A DNA stretch of 64,000 nt from Candidatus Hydrogenedentota bacterium (GTDB lineage: Bacteria > Hydrogenedentota > Hydrogenedentia > Hydrogenedentales > JAEUWI01). Under the pieces are notes generated by a model. It searched no databases. It was not told the origin of the DNA and saw only the letters and a program-made list of their open reading frames with translations. The stretch covers positions 875,440 through 939,439 of the forward strand of contig JAHBVV010000001.1 in assembly GCA_019637335.1 (NCBI GenBank), written 5' to 3'. This document shows positions 10,250 to 18,583 of this stretch, one piece after another. Within the stretch, counting starts at the first letter, position 1. Every line of letters starts with the position of its first letter. Position numbers and translations under genes: made by a program.

Positions 10250-10308
10250 TGGGTGGTAGTGGTGGTGGTGGTGTTGGTGGTGGTGTTGGCATGTCGGCCC
10301 CGGTGGGA

Positions 10309-10608
10309 TTGCACGGGCAAGCCCTTGCGGGCTTGACCGTGGCACGCGTGGGGCGGTGGGGGCGTGGACGGGGTGACTCGGGCCGGGACGTACCCCCGCG
10401 TGGTGGCTTTTGTGGGTGGGGAAGGTGGTGTCCCCGTGTTCCCCGGGCGTTGCCCGGGGCTGGGAGCTGCACTGGCCCTTCGGGCCGAAATACCAGTCGA
10501 TACGATTTCACCAACAGAGGCCTCTACCGGCATACATTGGCGGTTCCGGATAATTGGGACACGGAGAAACGGCTATGAAAAATCCCGTACGCTCCACCAG
10601 ATGAGCCT
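10309..10608 (+). repeat. Dispersed repeats and left arm of a long inverted repeat
   Basis: Bases 10309-10421 repeat segments from 6.84-7.04 kb. Bases 10420-10608 match the reverse complement of 15083-15273 over about 190 bases at roughly 85-90% by eye. The match includes the REP-like core CCCCGGGCGTTGCCCGGGGC at 10441. The arms face each other across the glycosidase and PEP-CTERM genes. The gap from 10250 to 10308 is a GGT-rich simple repeat; 10609-10877 shows nothing clear. Confidence 0.8.
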
Positions 10609-10877
10609 GAATTTACGCTTCCGCGATACAGTGCCGCCATGTGCAAACTTGCGCGCATCGTGCTGTCCGGAGCGCCGAAACGGGGTGGGACACTCAGAAT
10701 GTCCGGCTTCATAGGGGTGTGAGCCGCTCGTGTGTGGTGTTGATGGAGGTGGTGGGTTCGTGTTGCTCCAGGCACACGAAGGCGCTGGGGCGCCATCGCG
10801 TGGCACGCGTGGGGTGGTGGCACGCGTGAGGTGGTTGTGGCGAGGATGGGGTGACGCAGCCCGGTTTTGATACTGTA

Positions 10878-10893
10878 TGGCGACTTCAATGCA
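10878..10893 (+). promoter_or_regulatory. Candidate sigma-54 promoter
   Basis: TGGCGACTTCAATGCA matches the -24/-12 consensus TGGCAC-N5-TTGC at the invariant GG and GC with correct spacing. It lies 52 bases upstream of the preferred start of the glycosidase-like gene. A similar box precedes the nearby PEP-CTERM gene. Chance occurrence in GC-rich DNA is possible. Confidence 0.35.
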
Positions 10894-10944
10894 TGGCCCT
10901 ATTCCTCCGGCCCGTGTTCCTGATTGATCTATGAGGCGCCTGAC

Positions 10945-13794
10945 GTGAATACCTTGCGGAACCGATTCGTTTTTCTCTCCCTGCTCCTGACCGTTTCTAT
11001 ATTTTCCCAAGTGGGGTTCGCGGGGGTCGCGGTCCTGGAGAATCCGCTCCTTCGCTATGAAGTCACCGAGGCAGGGCGCAGCGCCGCGCTGATCGACGTG
11101 GCGAGCGGACGCAATTTGCTGGCCGGGGGCGGGGGATCGCCGGTGTGCACCGTCCAGAAGGGCGGCGCGACGTGGGAGTCTGTTTCGCTTTCGGCGCGCG
11201 ACGGCCTGTGGCGCGTGGGCTTTGGCGATGCCGGGGTTACGGTGGTGCTTCGTCCCGAGGCGCACGCGACCCATGTGTCGGTGGAGGTCGTGTCCGTGGC
11301 GGGCGATGGGGTCGACCAGCTTAACTTCCTCCACCTGCCGCTGGCGGCGCGGGATGTCGGGGACGTGGCCGTGACGGCGCTGGCGTTGAACCTGCAGACC
11401 CGCGTGCCCGAGCTGCCGGGGCCCATGGCGGCGCCGCTGGCTTCGTGTTTCCCGCAGTTTGGGTTTGCGGGCGCGCGCGCGGCGTTGATTGCGGCGCCGC
11501 ATGCGGCCCTGCGCGAGACCCTGCAGCGCGTCATCGAGGCGGAGGGCCTCCCCCACTCCAAGGCCGGCGGGCCGTGGGCGCTGGACGCCCCGATCACCCG
11601 CGGCTCCTACCTGATTGACACCGAGGGCGAAATCGGGGAGGACAACGTGGAGGCGTGGATCGCGCTGGCCCGCGCACTGGGCATGAAGCAGATCGATCTG
11701 CACACCGGCAAGTCCATGCGCTTTGGCGATCTGCGGCCCAATCCGGACCGCTACCCGAATGGCCTGGACGGCGTGAAGGCCGTGGTGGATAAGATGCGCG
11801 CGGCGGGGCTCTCGGCGGGGCTGCACACCTACGCGTTCTACTTCGCCAAGGACGCGCGCTGGGTGACGCCGACGCCGGACCCGCGCCTGGCGGTTGCGGA
11901 GGCGTTCACGCTCGACGCCGACATCGACGCGATGGCCGGGACCATCCCGGTGGCGGAGTCCACGGCGGGGGTATCGACGGTGACCGGCTTCCAAGTGCGC
12001 AACAGCGTGACGCTGCGGATCGGGGACGAGCTGATCGTCTTTTCCGGCGCGAACGTGGCGGCGCCCTTCGGCTTCACGCAATGCGAGCGGGGCGCGCTGG
12101 GGACCACGGCAACGGCCCACGCCCGCGGCGCGCGCGTGGAGCGGCTGAAGGAATGCTTCGGCCTGTTCGCGCCCGACGGCGACAGCACGCTGCTTGCCGA
12201 GGTCGCCGCGCGGACGGCGGAGGTCTACAACTACTGCGGTTTCGAGATGATCTACCTCGACGCGCTCGACGGCGCGGATCTCCTGGCGGGCGGGCTGAAC
12301 GCCTGGCATTACGCGGGCAAGTTCGTGGAGGAATTAAACGCCCGGCTCGACCGGCCCGCGCTTTTCGAGATGAGCATGATGGATCACCACCAGTGGCGTT
12401 TCCGGTCGCGCATGGGCGCCTGGGACGTGCCGGCGCGCGGCATGCGGCGGCTTGCGGACATCCACGCGCGGGCGAATGAAGAGGCGGCCCGCGTGTTCAT
12501 GCCGTCGAATCTGGGCTGGAGCGGCGTTTTCACGTGGCATCCCGTCCAGCCGGAGCGCACCTTCCCCGAGGATATCGAGCACCTGCTCGCGCGCGCGCTG
12601 GCGGCGGATTCGAGCCTCTCGCTGCTCGTGGGCTTTACGCCGGAATCGTGGGAGACCTCCGCCAACATTCGACGAATGGGCGGAATCATCCGGCGCTACG
12701 AGGACCTTCGGCTTTCGAATGCGATTCCGGCCGCGATTCGGGCGCAATTGCGGGAGTCGGGCGCTCCCTTTGTTATCGAACCGGATTCAACGGTCGCGCG
12801 GCCGCGCCACACGATGGCGCATACCGCCTGGTCCCCCGACTCCAGCACGTGGACCGTGGTCAATCCATACGCCGCGCAAGCGCCGCGGGTGCGCGTGGAG
12901 ATGCTCGCGGGCCTGGCCCCGCGCGACGATGCGCGGGCGCAGGTGCTGGCCAGCGGGGCCATGCTGGATCAGTTCGGCGCGCCGCGGGCCGCCGAGGGCG
13001 TCACCGTGACGGTGGAAGCGGGCGAACCCGCGCCCGGTGAAACCGCGCCGGGCATTGCGCTGGCCGCGCGCAACGAAACCGCACCGCGGGCCGCTTCCTG
13101 GGGCGGCGTCGGGATGCGCTTCGATCCGCCGCGCAACCTGCACAACCACGGCTTCGGCCTCTGGGTGCGCGGCGATGGATCCGGCGCGGTGCTCTGCCTC
13201 CAATTGCAGGCGTCGGAGGCCGCCGCGAACGGGCGCGCGCAGTACTACGTGGACCTCGACTTCACCGGCTGGCGTTACGTCGAGCTCGTCGAGCCGGAAT
13301 CCGCGCGCCTGGGCGACTTCGGCTGGCCGTTTTCGGCGCGACACGCGGACTGGACGGATGGCGTGCCCTTTATGGACGTGCTGCTGGATTACATCGTGTG
13401 GATGAACTACGGCCAGACCGCGCAATTGAACCTCTGGCTCAACAACGTCGCCCCGGGCGCCAGCGCGCGCTGTGAGATCGGGTCCATCGCGGCGCTGCCG
13501 GTGCGGGAGCTGACCGCCGATGACCTCGCGCTGGAGCGGAACGGGGCGCGGATCGTGATCCCGGGTGCGCTCCGCAGCGGCGACTACGTGGAACTGGCGC
13601 CCGGCGGGGAGGCGGCCATTTACGACGTCCAGGGAGAACTGCGCGCGCGCCACCCGCTGGACGCGACACCCGTGCTCGTACCGGGTGAGAACACGATCCG
13701 CCTGGAATCGCACACCCCGCTTCGCGTGCGGGTGACCCACAGCACCCTGGGCGATGCGATCATCGCGCCGCAGGGCAGGTTTCGGGCGGACTGA
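10945..13794 (+). CDS. Large secreted putative glycoside hydrolase
   Basis: About 949 residues. The GTG at 10945 gives a clean signal peptide (NTLRNRFVFLSLLLTVSIFSQVGFA) and is preceded by GAGGCG. An N-terminal beta-sandwich (to about residue 200) is followed by a TIM-barrel-like region (about 220-620) with strand-end motifs MKQIDLHTGK, GLSAGLHTYAFYF, GFEMIYLDALDG, RPALFEMSMMDHHQWR and GVFTWHPVQP. That order resembles clan GH-D-like glycosidases, where Asp/Glu at such strand ends act in catalysis. Inside the barrel is an insertion (about 325-410) with a TVTGFQVRNSVTLRIGDELI beta module. The C-terminal 300 residues are beta-rich, probably carbohydrate binding. The exact family and substrate are unknown. 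Confidence 0.6.
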   Translation: MNTLRNRFVFLSLLLTVSIFSQVGFAGVAVLENPLLRYEVTEAGRSAALIDVASGRNLLAGGGGSPVCTVQKGGATWESVSLSARDGLWRVGFGDAGVTVVLRPEAHATHVSVEVVSVAGDGVDQLNFLHLPLAARDVGDVAVTALALNLQTRVPELPGPMAAPLASCFPQFGFAGARAALIAAPHAALRETLQRVIEAEGLPHSKAGGPWALDAPITRGSYLIDTEGEIGEDNVEAWIALARALGMKQIDLHTGKSMRFGDLRPNPDRYPNGLDGVKAVVDKMRAAGLSAGLHTYAFYFAKDARWVTPTPDPRLAVAEAFTLDADIDAMAGTIPVAESTAGVSTVTGFQVRNSVTLRIGDELIVFSGANVAAPFGFTQCERGALGTTATAHARGARVERLKECFGLFAPDGDSTLLAEVAARTAEVYNYCGFEMIYLDALDGADLLAGGLNAWHYAGKFVEELNARLDRPALFEMSMMDHHQWRFRSRMGAWDVPARGMRRLADIHARANEEAARVFMPSNLGWSGVFTWHPVQPERTFPEDIEHLLARALAADSSLSLLVGFTPESWETSANIRRMGGIIRRYEDLRLSNAIPAAIRAQLRESGAPFVIEPDSTVARPRHTMAHTAWSPDSSTWTVVNPYAAQAPRVRVEMLAGLAPRDDARAQVLASGAMLDQFGAPRAAEGVTVTVEAGEPAPGETAPGIALAARNETAPRAASWGGVGMRFDPPRNLHNHGFGLWVRGDGSGAVLCLQLQASEAAANGRAQYYVDLDFTGWRYVELVEPESARLGDFGWPFSARHADWTDGVPFMDVLLDYIVWMNYGQTAQLNLWLNNVAPGASARCEIGSIAALPVRELTADDLALERNGARIVIPGALRSGDYVELAPGGEAAIYDVQGELRARHPLDATPVLVPGENTIRLESHTPLRVRVTHSTLGDAIIAPQGRFRAD

Positions 13795-13987
13795 CGCGCG
13801 CCGGGTGCGGGAGCCGTCTTCTCTGTTTGAGCTCCTGATCGATCTCTGTGGAGCGCAACAAGTTTTATTCATTTTTGACATCTTAGTTATCAAGATAGAA
13901 GAAACTGGATCCTTTCTATCCCATTTCCTGGGCGAAGTGGGCCAATAAACCGTTGTGAAATAGACATTTACAGCATCGTCAAAAAAC

Positions 13988-14003
13988 TGGCGCCATGTAT
14001 GCG
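13988..14003 (+). promoter_or_regulatory. Candidate sigma-54 promoter of the PEP-CTERM gene
   Basis: TGGCGCCATGTATGCG keeps the -24 GG and -12 GC at exact spacing. It is 55 bases upstream of the PEP-CTERM gene start. In other bacteria PEP-CTERM genes are commonly driven by sigma-54 with the PrsK/PrsR pair, which fits. The rest of 13795-14058 is AT-richer and shows no gene. Confidence 0.45.
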
Positions 14004-14058
14004 TATTCACTCCTGACGGCTGCGATCCCGGATCGCGGGCCACGCAGGAGGAAATGGG

Positions 14059-14610
14059 ATGAAACGGGGAAGTTTTCGCAGAGCACTACCATTGGCGTTG
14101 TTACTGATTGCCGTTCCGGCCCTGATCGCTGAGGCGAGTCCCATCCATCCGCTCACGGCGAATCACACGGACCTGGATCTTGGGCCGCTTTCGTCCTTGC
14201 CGCACGCGGCCCCGCAATTGGCGCTGGAGCGCCTGTTTCCGTCTTCGGCGGCCAGCGATTCGGCGCTTGCGTTTCCCCTCTACTCCGTGACCGGCAACCC
14301 CGCGCGCGCCCTGGAGCTGCCGGGCGTTTTTACGCGCCCGCCCCACGCCCACGCGCCGGGTCCCGGCCACGAGACGGAGCGTGTGCTTGAAATCCTGCGC
14401 GGGCTCGACGGGGAGCATAGCGCCGCGGGTGCACACGCGAAGACGCTTGGCGCGGGCGGCGCGATCGAACTCGGCATCGCCCCGCGTTACGCCGTGTCGA
14501 ATAGCCTGCCGGATACGTCCAACCCGCTGATTCCGATACCCGAGCCCGCCAGCGTCACCCTCCTCGCGCTGGGAAGCGCCATGCTGATGCGCCGGAAGAT
14601 TCACGTGTAA
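14059..14610 (+). CDS. PEP-CTERM sorting-domain protein
   Basis: A 183-residue exported protein. The N-terminus is a signal peptide (MKRGSFRRALPLALLLIAVPALIAEA). The C-terminus is a complete PEP-CTERM signal: the PEP motif within PIPEPASVTLLAL, a hydrophobic stretch and a basic RRK tail, which exosortase cleaves to release or anchor the protein, usually with exopolysaccharide. The middle is low in recognisable features, rich in Pro, His and Ala. AGGAGG sits just before the ATG. A strong terminator follows at 14646. The matching exosortase is not in this window. Confidence 0.85.
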   Translation: MKRGSFRRALPLALLLIAVPALIAEASPIHPLTANHTDLDLGPLSSLPHAAPQLALERLFPSSAASDSALAFPLYSVTGNPARALELPGVFTRPPHAHAPGPGHETERVLEILRGLDGEHSAAGAHAKTLGAGGAIELGIAPRYAVSNSLPDTSNPLIPIPEPASVTLLALGSAMLMRRKIHV

Positions 14611-14645
14611 ACCAGGTCACGATTTCCTATCCTGAGAGCCGGATT

Positions 14646-14673
14646 CGCCCCGCGACGGAACGCGGGGCGTTTC
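14646..14673 (+). terminator. Rho-independent terminator after PEP-CTERM gene
   Basis: The 9-bp perfect stem CGCCCCGCG/CGCGGGGCG has a six-base loop, followed by TTTCC. It lies 36 bases after the stop codon. Confidence 0.8.
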
Positions 14674-14816
14674 CATTTGTACTACTATCCGTCATTTTCT
14701 TTCTTTCTCAGCAAGTTCATTGGAGAATAAAGCGGTAATACATTCATACAAAACCGATCATGCAGCCGAAATGCGGGTTCGAAATTCGGCCCCATCTATC
14801 GTCGATGGCTTTAGAA

Positions 14817-15349
14817 ATTGCCCCGAAGGGGCACGGCAGCTTCGAGCCCCGGGCAACGCCCGGGGTTAACGGAATAGGCTTCCTGTGAGCCCTGAAAGGG
14901 CGGCGGAGTTTATGCTCCCGCGCTGAACTGCGCTGCCCTTTCAGGGCGAATAAAAACTGCACCACGCTTCCCCTGGGCGTTGCCCAGGGCTCGAAGCTGC
15001 ATTGGCCCTTCGGGCCGAAAGAACGGGAATACCGAGTTCATTACATTCATCATCGACGCGCCTTGAACCACCATACAATTCGCGTTCATCCGGTTTGAGC
15101 GTACGGGATTATTCACAGGCGTCTCTTCGTGCCCGAATTATCCGGAACCGCCAATGTATGCCGGTTGGAGCCTCTGTTGGCGAAATCGTTTCGACTGGTC
15201 TTTCGGCCCGAAGGGCCAGTGCAGCTCCCAGCCCCGGGCAACGCCCGGGGAACACGGGGACACCACCTTCCCCGCCCTGAAAGGGCAGCGCAGTGGTGAG
15301 CCAGCCCAGGGTTTCCGAAGTTCAACTGCGCTGCCCTTTCAGGGCGTAT
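14817..15349. repeat. Cluster of REP-like palindromes
   Basis: Two palindrome families alternate. Family C centres on CCCCGGGCGTTGCCCGGGG next to TGGCCCTTCGGGCCGAAA. Copies lie at about 14817-14871 (minus), 14967-15028 (plus), 15199-15262 (minus) and at the IS-split site 15372-15383/16779-16835. Family D is GCCCTGAAAGGGC paired with GCCCTTTCAGGGC, at 14889-14947 and 15274-15345, each able to form a long hairpin. No gene is present from 14674 to 15383. Confidence 0.85.
15083..15273 (-). repeat. Right arm of long inverted repeat
   Basis: It matches the reverse complement of 10420-10608 over about 190 bases, starting in the REP-like core and running through CCGGAACCGCCAATGTATGC to GAGCGTACGGGATTATTCA. 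With the left arm it brackets the glycosidase and PEP-CTERM genes. Confidence 0.8.
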
Positions 15350-15383
15350 AAGAAACCCGCCGATCAAACCCCGGGCGTTGCCC

Positions 15384-16778
15384 CATAAGCGTTAACTTAA
15401 AAAGCTCCTTGCCCCAAGAGCGGTTTCAGCGCTTCGGTTTGGCGATTGCGCTTTCTGGGCGTATCGGAAAGCGCCTCAGTTATTGCGTACCAGTTGCTAA
15501 GAGCATCCCGCAGCCCGGCGGGCGGCAGTATGGCGTCTTTAATCTGCTCAAACATGTATTCGGTCTCCCGCCAGCGGCTTCTTCTCGATTCCAAGCAGGT
15601 ATCCCCAGGGGGAAAAATCCTCACCGGCAGCGATGAGGGTCTCGGTAAGCGATGCGATGAAGAGTTTTCCCTGAAGCCAGGCGCGCGCGCCATCGGGCTC
15701 TTTTTTGGGGAGGTGGCCCAGATGGAGGATAGATTTGAGGCGCTTGAACACGAGCTCTATCTGCCATCGGCCCCTATAGAGCTCAAGAACTTGCGCGGCG
15801 GGGGCGGCGCGTTGCGGCAATGTCGTCAGGACAATGAAGTATCCTGCCGCTTCGAGCGCCTCGGGGCTGGCTTCGAAATTGCTTTTCTGGGCGGTCCGGA
15901 GAATTTTCTTTCGCGCGATTTCCGCCGCTGTCTCACTCTTCTTGACCGCGCATACACGCACTGGAATGGCCTCGTCGTTGTCATCCGCTGGCGGGATGCA
16001 CCAATGCCATTCGCCTATGTCGCACGTATCCAGCGTCCGCAAGTGCGCCAACATATCGACGGGCGAACCCGCGCCGTTCGCCAGTGGGACATTCGAATAG
16101 GGGAGGCGTACGATCGCATCGCCCCCATGAGAAATCACATGCCTGATCCCTGGGCGATTGGCATAGACACGATCTCCAATGAGCACATCCCCCTGGGTTA
16201 CCTCAAAGCGGCGGAATGTTTCGCCGCTGGACTTTTCAAAGATCCTCACATAGTCACACCGAAGCGTGGCCAGATCTATCGAGTAATGTATGCGCCAGCA
16301 GCTTCCCGTTTTGCCTGGCTCGCTGACGGTCGTACCATCCACCAACCGAATCCGGCGACCGGCAAGAAGTCCCTCCGGACATTCGCGACGGCACCACACT
16401 CCAAGAAGGGCCTCATTCATAAGGCGAAACCACTCTCCAGATTGCTTCAATCGCTTCCAAATAGCCACCGAGGAAACCGACGTAAGGCCAGCCTTCTCGG
16501 CTCGAAGGGCGGTATGCTTCAAAGACCTGCCCTCCACCAGGTAGACAAGTAACGTGCGCAGCAGGCACTCCGCATCGGGAAAGCCCCGCATACGAAGCAA
16601 CGCTCCCGATTCACGACCCAAGCTCTCCCAGTTCTCCGGCAGAAAGCCCAGGAGCAATTTCCAGTTCGAAAGGTCATCATTTGGAAGCGATTCCATCGTA
16701 GCACTCCTTCCAGGATATCGGCCTGGAGGGAGTATAGCGGACGGCCCAAAATCGGGTCAAATTAAGTTAACGCTTATG
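15384..16778 (-). mobile_element. Complete IS4-family insertion sequence
   Basis: This 1395-bp element is bounded by perfect 17-bp terminal inverted repeats (CATAAGCGTTAACTTAA) and flanked by an 11-bp direct repeat GGGCGTTGCCC (15373-15383 and 16779-16789). It carries one intact transposase gene. An 11-bp duplication is within the IS4-family range. Removing the element and one repeat restores a perfect REP-like palindrome CCCCGGGCGTTGCCCGGGG-type site, so the target is evident. The intact frame and ends suggest a recent, possibly active insertion. Confidence 0.93.
15548..16696 (-). CDS. IS4-family DDE transposase
   Basis: This 382-residue transposase cuts and joins the element ends. The DDE triad can be placed: first Asp in RLVDGTTVSEP (residue about 119), second Asp in VLIGDRVYANRPG, and Glu in the IS4 YREK signature, seen as Y-x2-R-x3-E-x6-K in YRGRWQIELVFKRLK. 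Length and motif order are those of full-length IS4 transposases. The gene fills the element, with short non-coding margins on each side. Confidence 0.95.
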   Translation of the reverse strand: MESLPNDDLSNWKLLLGFLPENWESLGRESGALLRMRGFPDAECLLRTLLVYLVEGRSLKHTALRAEKAGLTSVSSVAIWKRLKQSGEWFRLMNEALLGVWCRRECPEGLLAGRRIRLVDGTTVSEPGKTGSCWRIHYSIDLATLRCDYVRIFEKSSGETFRRFEVTQGDVLIGDRVYANRPGIRHVISHGGDAIVRLPYSNVPLANGAGSPVDMLAHLRTLDTCDIGEWHWCIPPADDNDEAIPVRVCAVKKSETAAEIARKKILRTAQKSNFEASPEALEAAGYFIVLTTLPQRAAPAAQVLELYRGRWQIELVFKRLKSILHLGHLPKKEPDGARAWLQGKLFIASLTETLIAAGEDFSPWGYLLGIEKKPLAGDRIHV

Positions 16779-16835
16779 GGGCGTTGCCCGGGGCTGAAAA
16801 CTGCGTTGGCCCTTCGGGCCGAAAGAATGCGCTGG
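16779..16835 (+). repeat. REP-like repeat remnant right of the IS
   Basis: This is the right half of the family C repeat interrupted by the insertion sequence (GGGCGTTGCCCGGGGCTG, then TTGGCCCTTCGGGCCGAAA). The following stretch to 17069 shows no gene. Confidence 0.8.
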
Positions 16836-17069
16836 CATCCAGTTTTGCTGCCGAGTGTACCGTCTGCGCTACAGACAAGGTCCAGGGAATCTTCTATCAG
16901 CTCATAGCATCGCCGCCCTGAAATGAGAACCGGGCAATCGACTCATATCTGCCGTCATCGTTGCCGATATACCTTCAAACCGGATGAGCCACAATTCGCG
17001 TTCATTTGTGTTCATTCGCGGTTCAAATTCAACCGGTTGCGACCAGAGGCTACCCTGTGGAATCCGAGG

Positions 17070-17732
17070 CTATTCCGCGCTGTCGTCGGGCGGGTCGGTT
17101 TCGTTTTCCCGGGCGGGGAGATCGGTCTCGACGGGTGGGGCGGGCTCTCGGAGGAGGGGCTCGCTGGGGAAGGCGAATTCGAGTTGCTGGCGGCGGAGGA
17201 GGCCGTAGCGCTTGAGCAAGCGGAGGGTTTGCAAGGTCTGGGAGGGGGCGTAGTTGCCGTGGCTTCCGAGCTGCCAGGCGAGGGCGCCGAGCAGGGTTCC
17301 GAATTCGATGACGTGGCCGATGCCGAGGGCTTCGAGCAGGCTCAGGGCGCGCGCGCGCGGGGCGGCGGAGGCGGGTAGCTCGGAGATGACCAGGACGGTG
17401 GCGAAGGTGGCGGCTCCGAAGACGCCCCGGGCAAGATCGGCGACTTCGGCGGAGGCGACGTGGCCGAGGATCGGGCTGGACTCTATTACGGAGGGGTAGA
17501 ACTTGTCGGCGTGCCAGGCGCGGACTTCGACGGCGGCGCGATCGATGAGGCGCGCGTCGGGCCCGTGGAGCAGGAAGGGCGGCGCTTCGCCGGTCCCCTC
17601 GCCGAGGCGCTCGACGAAGAGCAGGGATCCGGCTTCGCTCGCGCGTACGTCCAGGTGCGGCCAGTGGGTCAACACGCTGAAGCGGTTGATCTCGAAAAAC
17701 TCCCGCACGAGCTGGATGTTGATCTCGCTCAT
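17070..17732 (-). CDS. Hypothetical protein downstream of TPR gene
   Basis: A 220-residue protein that starts at the ATG overlapping the TPR gene stop (ATGA, 17729-17732), so translation is coupled. The N-terminal 150 residues look globular (NIQLVREFFEINRFSVLTHW, then LFVERLG... and FYPSVIESSPILGHVASAEV). A helical stretch GIGHVIEFGTLLGALAWQLG and a TLQTLRLLKRYGLLRRQQLEF segment follow, resembling a DNA- or protein-binding helix. The last 35 residues are acidic and Pro-rich. I do not recognise the family. Coupling to the TPR protein suggests the two act together. Confidence 0.65.
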   Translation of the reverse strand: MSEINIQLVREFFEINRFSVLTHWPHLDVRASEAGSLLFVERLGEGTGEAPPFLLHGPDARLIDRAAVEVRAWHADKFYPSVIESSPILGHVASAEVADLARGVFGAATFATVLVISELPASAAPRARALSLLEALGIGHVIEFGTLLGALAWQLGSHGNYAPSQTLQTLRLLKRYGLLRRQQLEFAFPSEPLLREPAPPVETDLPARENETDPPDDSAE

Positions 17733-18571
17733 GGCGCGGGCGCGTCTCCCGCCTCGCCGAGGAGTACGGCGGCGATCCGGCTCCTGGGCTTGATCTCGCG
17801 TATCTCCCGACCGAGCGCCCGGGCGTCGGCGAGGCGATCGAGGCGGAGCAGGCACATTCCGCGCTTCTCCAGGACGTCCGTGATGTCGAAATGTTCGCCG
17901 AAGGAGTAGTAGTGTGTGCGGTCGGCCATGCGGTTTTCGGCGGCCTGGTAGGCGTCGAGCGCGGCGGCGAAATTGAGGCGGGCGAACTGGAGTTCGCCCC
18001 GCAGGTAATACGGCTCGGGCTGGTCGGGATTACTTTCGGCGAGTTTTTCGAGCAACGCGCCGGCCTCGTCGAAGGCCTCCGCCGCCAGGACGGTATTCCC
18101 GGCGAGCCGGGCCGCGCGCGCCTGGAGGTAGAGCGTGGCGAAATTGGCGCCGCCGAGGTTCACCGCCTGGGTGGCCAGGGCGCAGGCGCGCGCCCAGTCG
18201 CCCTCGGCGAAGGCGCAGGCCGCGAGCCCCTGCATGGCGCGGGGATTCTCGGGTTTCTCCGCCGCCACGGCGTCGAAGGCCTCCGCGGCGCGCTTCGTGT
18301 TGCCGCCTTCGAGGAGCGCGAAGGCGAGATCGAGGCGGGGCGGGATCAGGTGGGGGCGCGCCTTGATCACGCGGTAGAAGCATTCCACGGCCTCCTGGAG
18401 CGCGCCCTGGCGAACCTTGCATCTCCCGAGCTGGTGGTAGCAGGCGACGTAGTAGGGGTCGAGCTGGAGCGCCTTCTCGAAATATTGCACCGCCTGCGCC
18501 ACGTCGCCGCGCATGCTGGCGGTCACGCCTTCGTCGTAGTAGCTTTCCGCCGTCTCGCCGCCAAACACCAT
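17729..18571 (-). CDS. Tetratricopeptide-repeat protein
   Basis: A 280-residue protein made almost wholly of TPR helices: ESYYDEGVTASMRGDVAQAVQYFEKALQLDPYYV at residues about 9-42 is a canonical repeat. Further repeats follow at about 43-76, 77-110, 111-144, 146-180 and 185-215. TPR proteins are scaffolds, so this gives no reaction. It begins 12 bases after aroB and overlaps the next gene by 4 bases, forming a three-gene unit. No signal peptide is seen, so it is probably cytoplasmic. Confidence 0.85.
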   Translation of the reverse strand: MVFGGETAESYYDEGVTASMRGDVAQAVQYFEKALQLDPYYVACYHQLGRCKVRQGALQEAVECFYRVIKARPHLIPPRLDLAFALLEGGNTKRAAEAFDAVAAEKPENPRAMQGLAACAFAEGDWARACALATQAVNLGGANFATLYLQARAARLAGNTVLAAEAFDEAGALLEKLAESNPDQPEPYYLRGELQFARLNFAAALDAYQAAENRMADRTHYYSFGEHFDITDVLEKRGMCLLRLDRLADARALGREIREIKPRSRIAAVLLGEAGDAPAP

Positions 18572-18583
18572 GGTCCGTTTTCC

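Noticed and set aside
10573-12309. A 578-codon minus-strand frame over the glycosidase gene
   Set aside because: Low-complexity Arg/His/Gly sequence; the plus-strand frame has a signal peptide and ordered domains.
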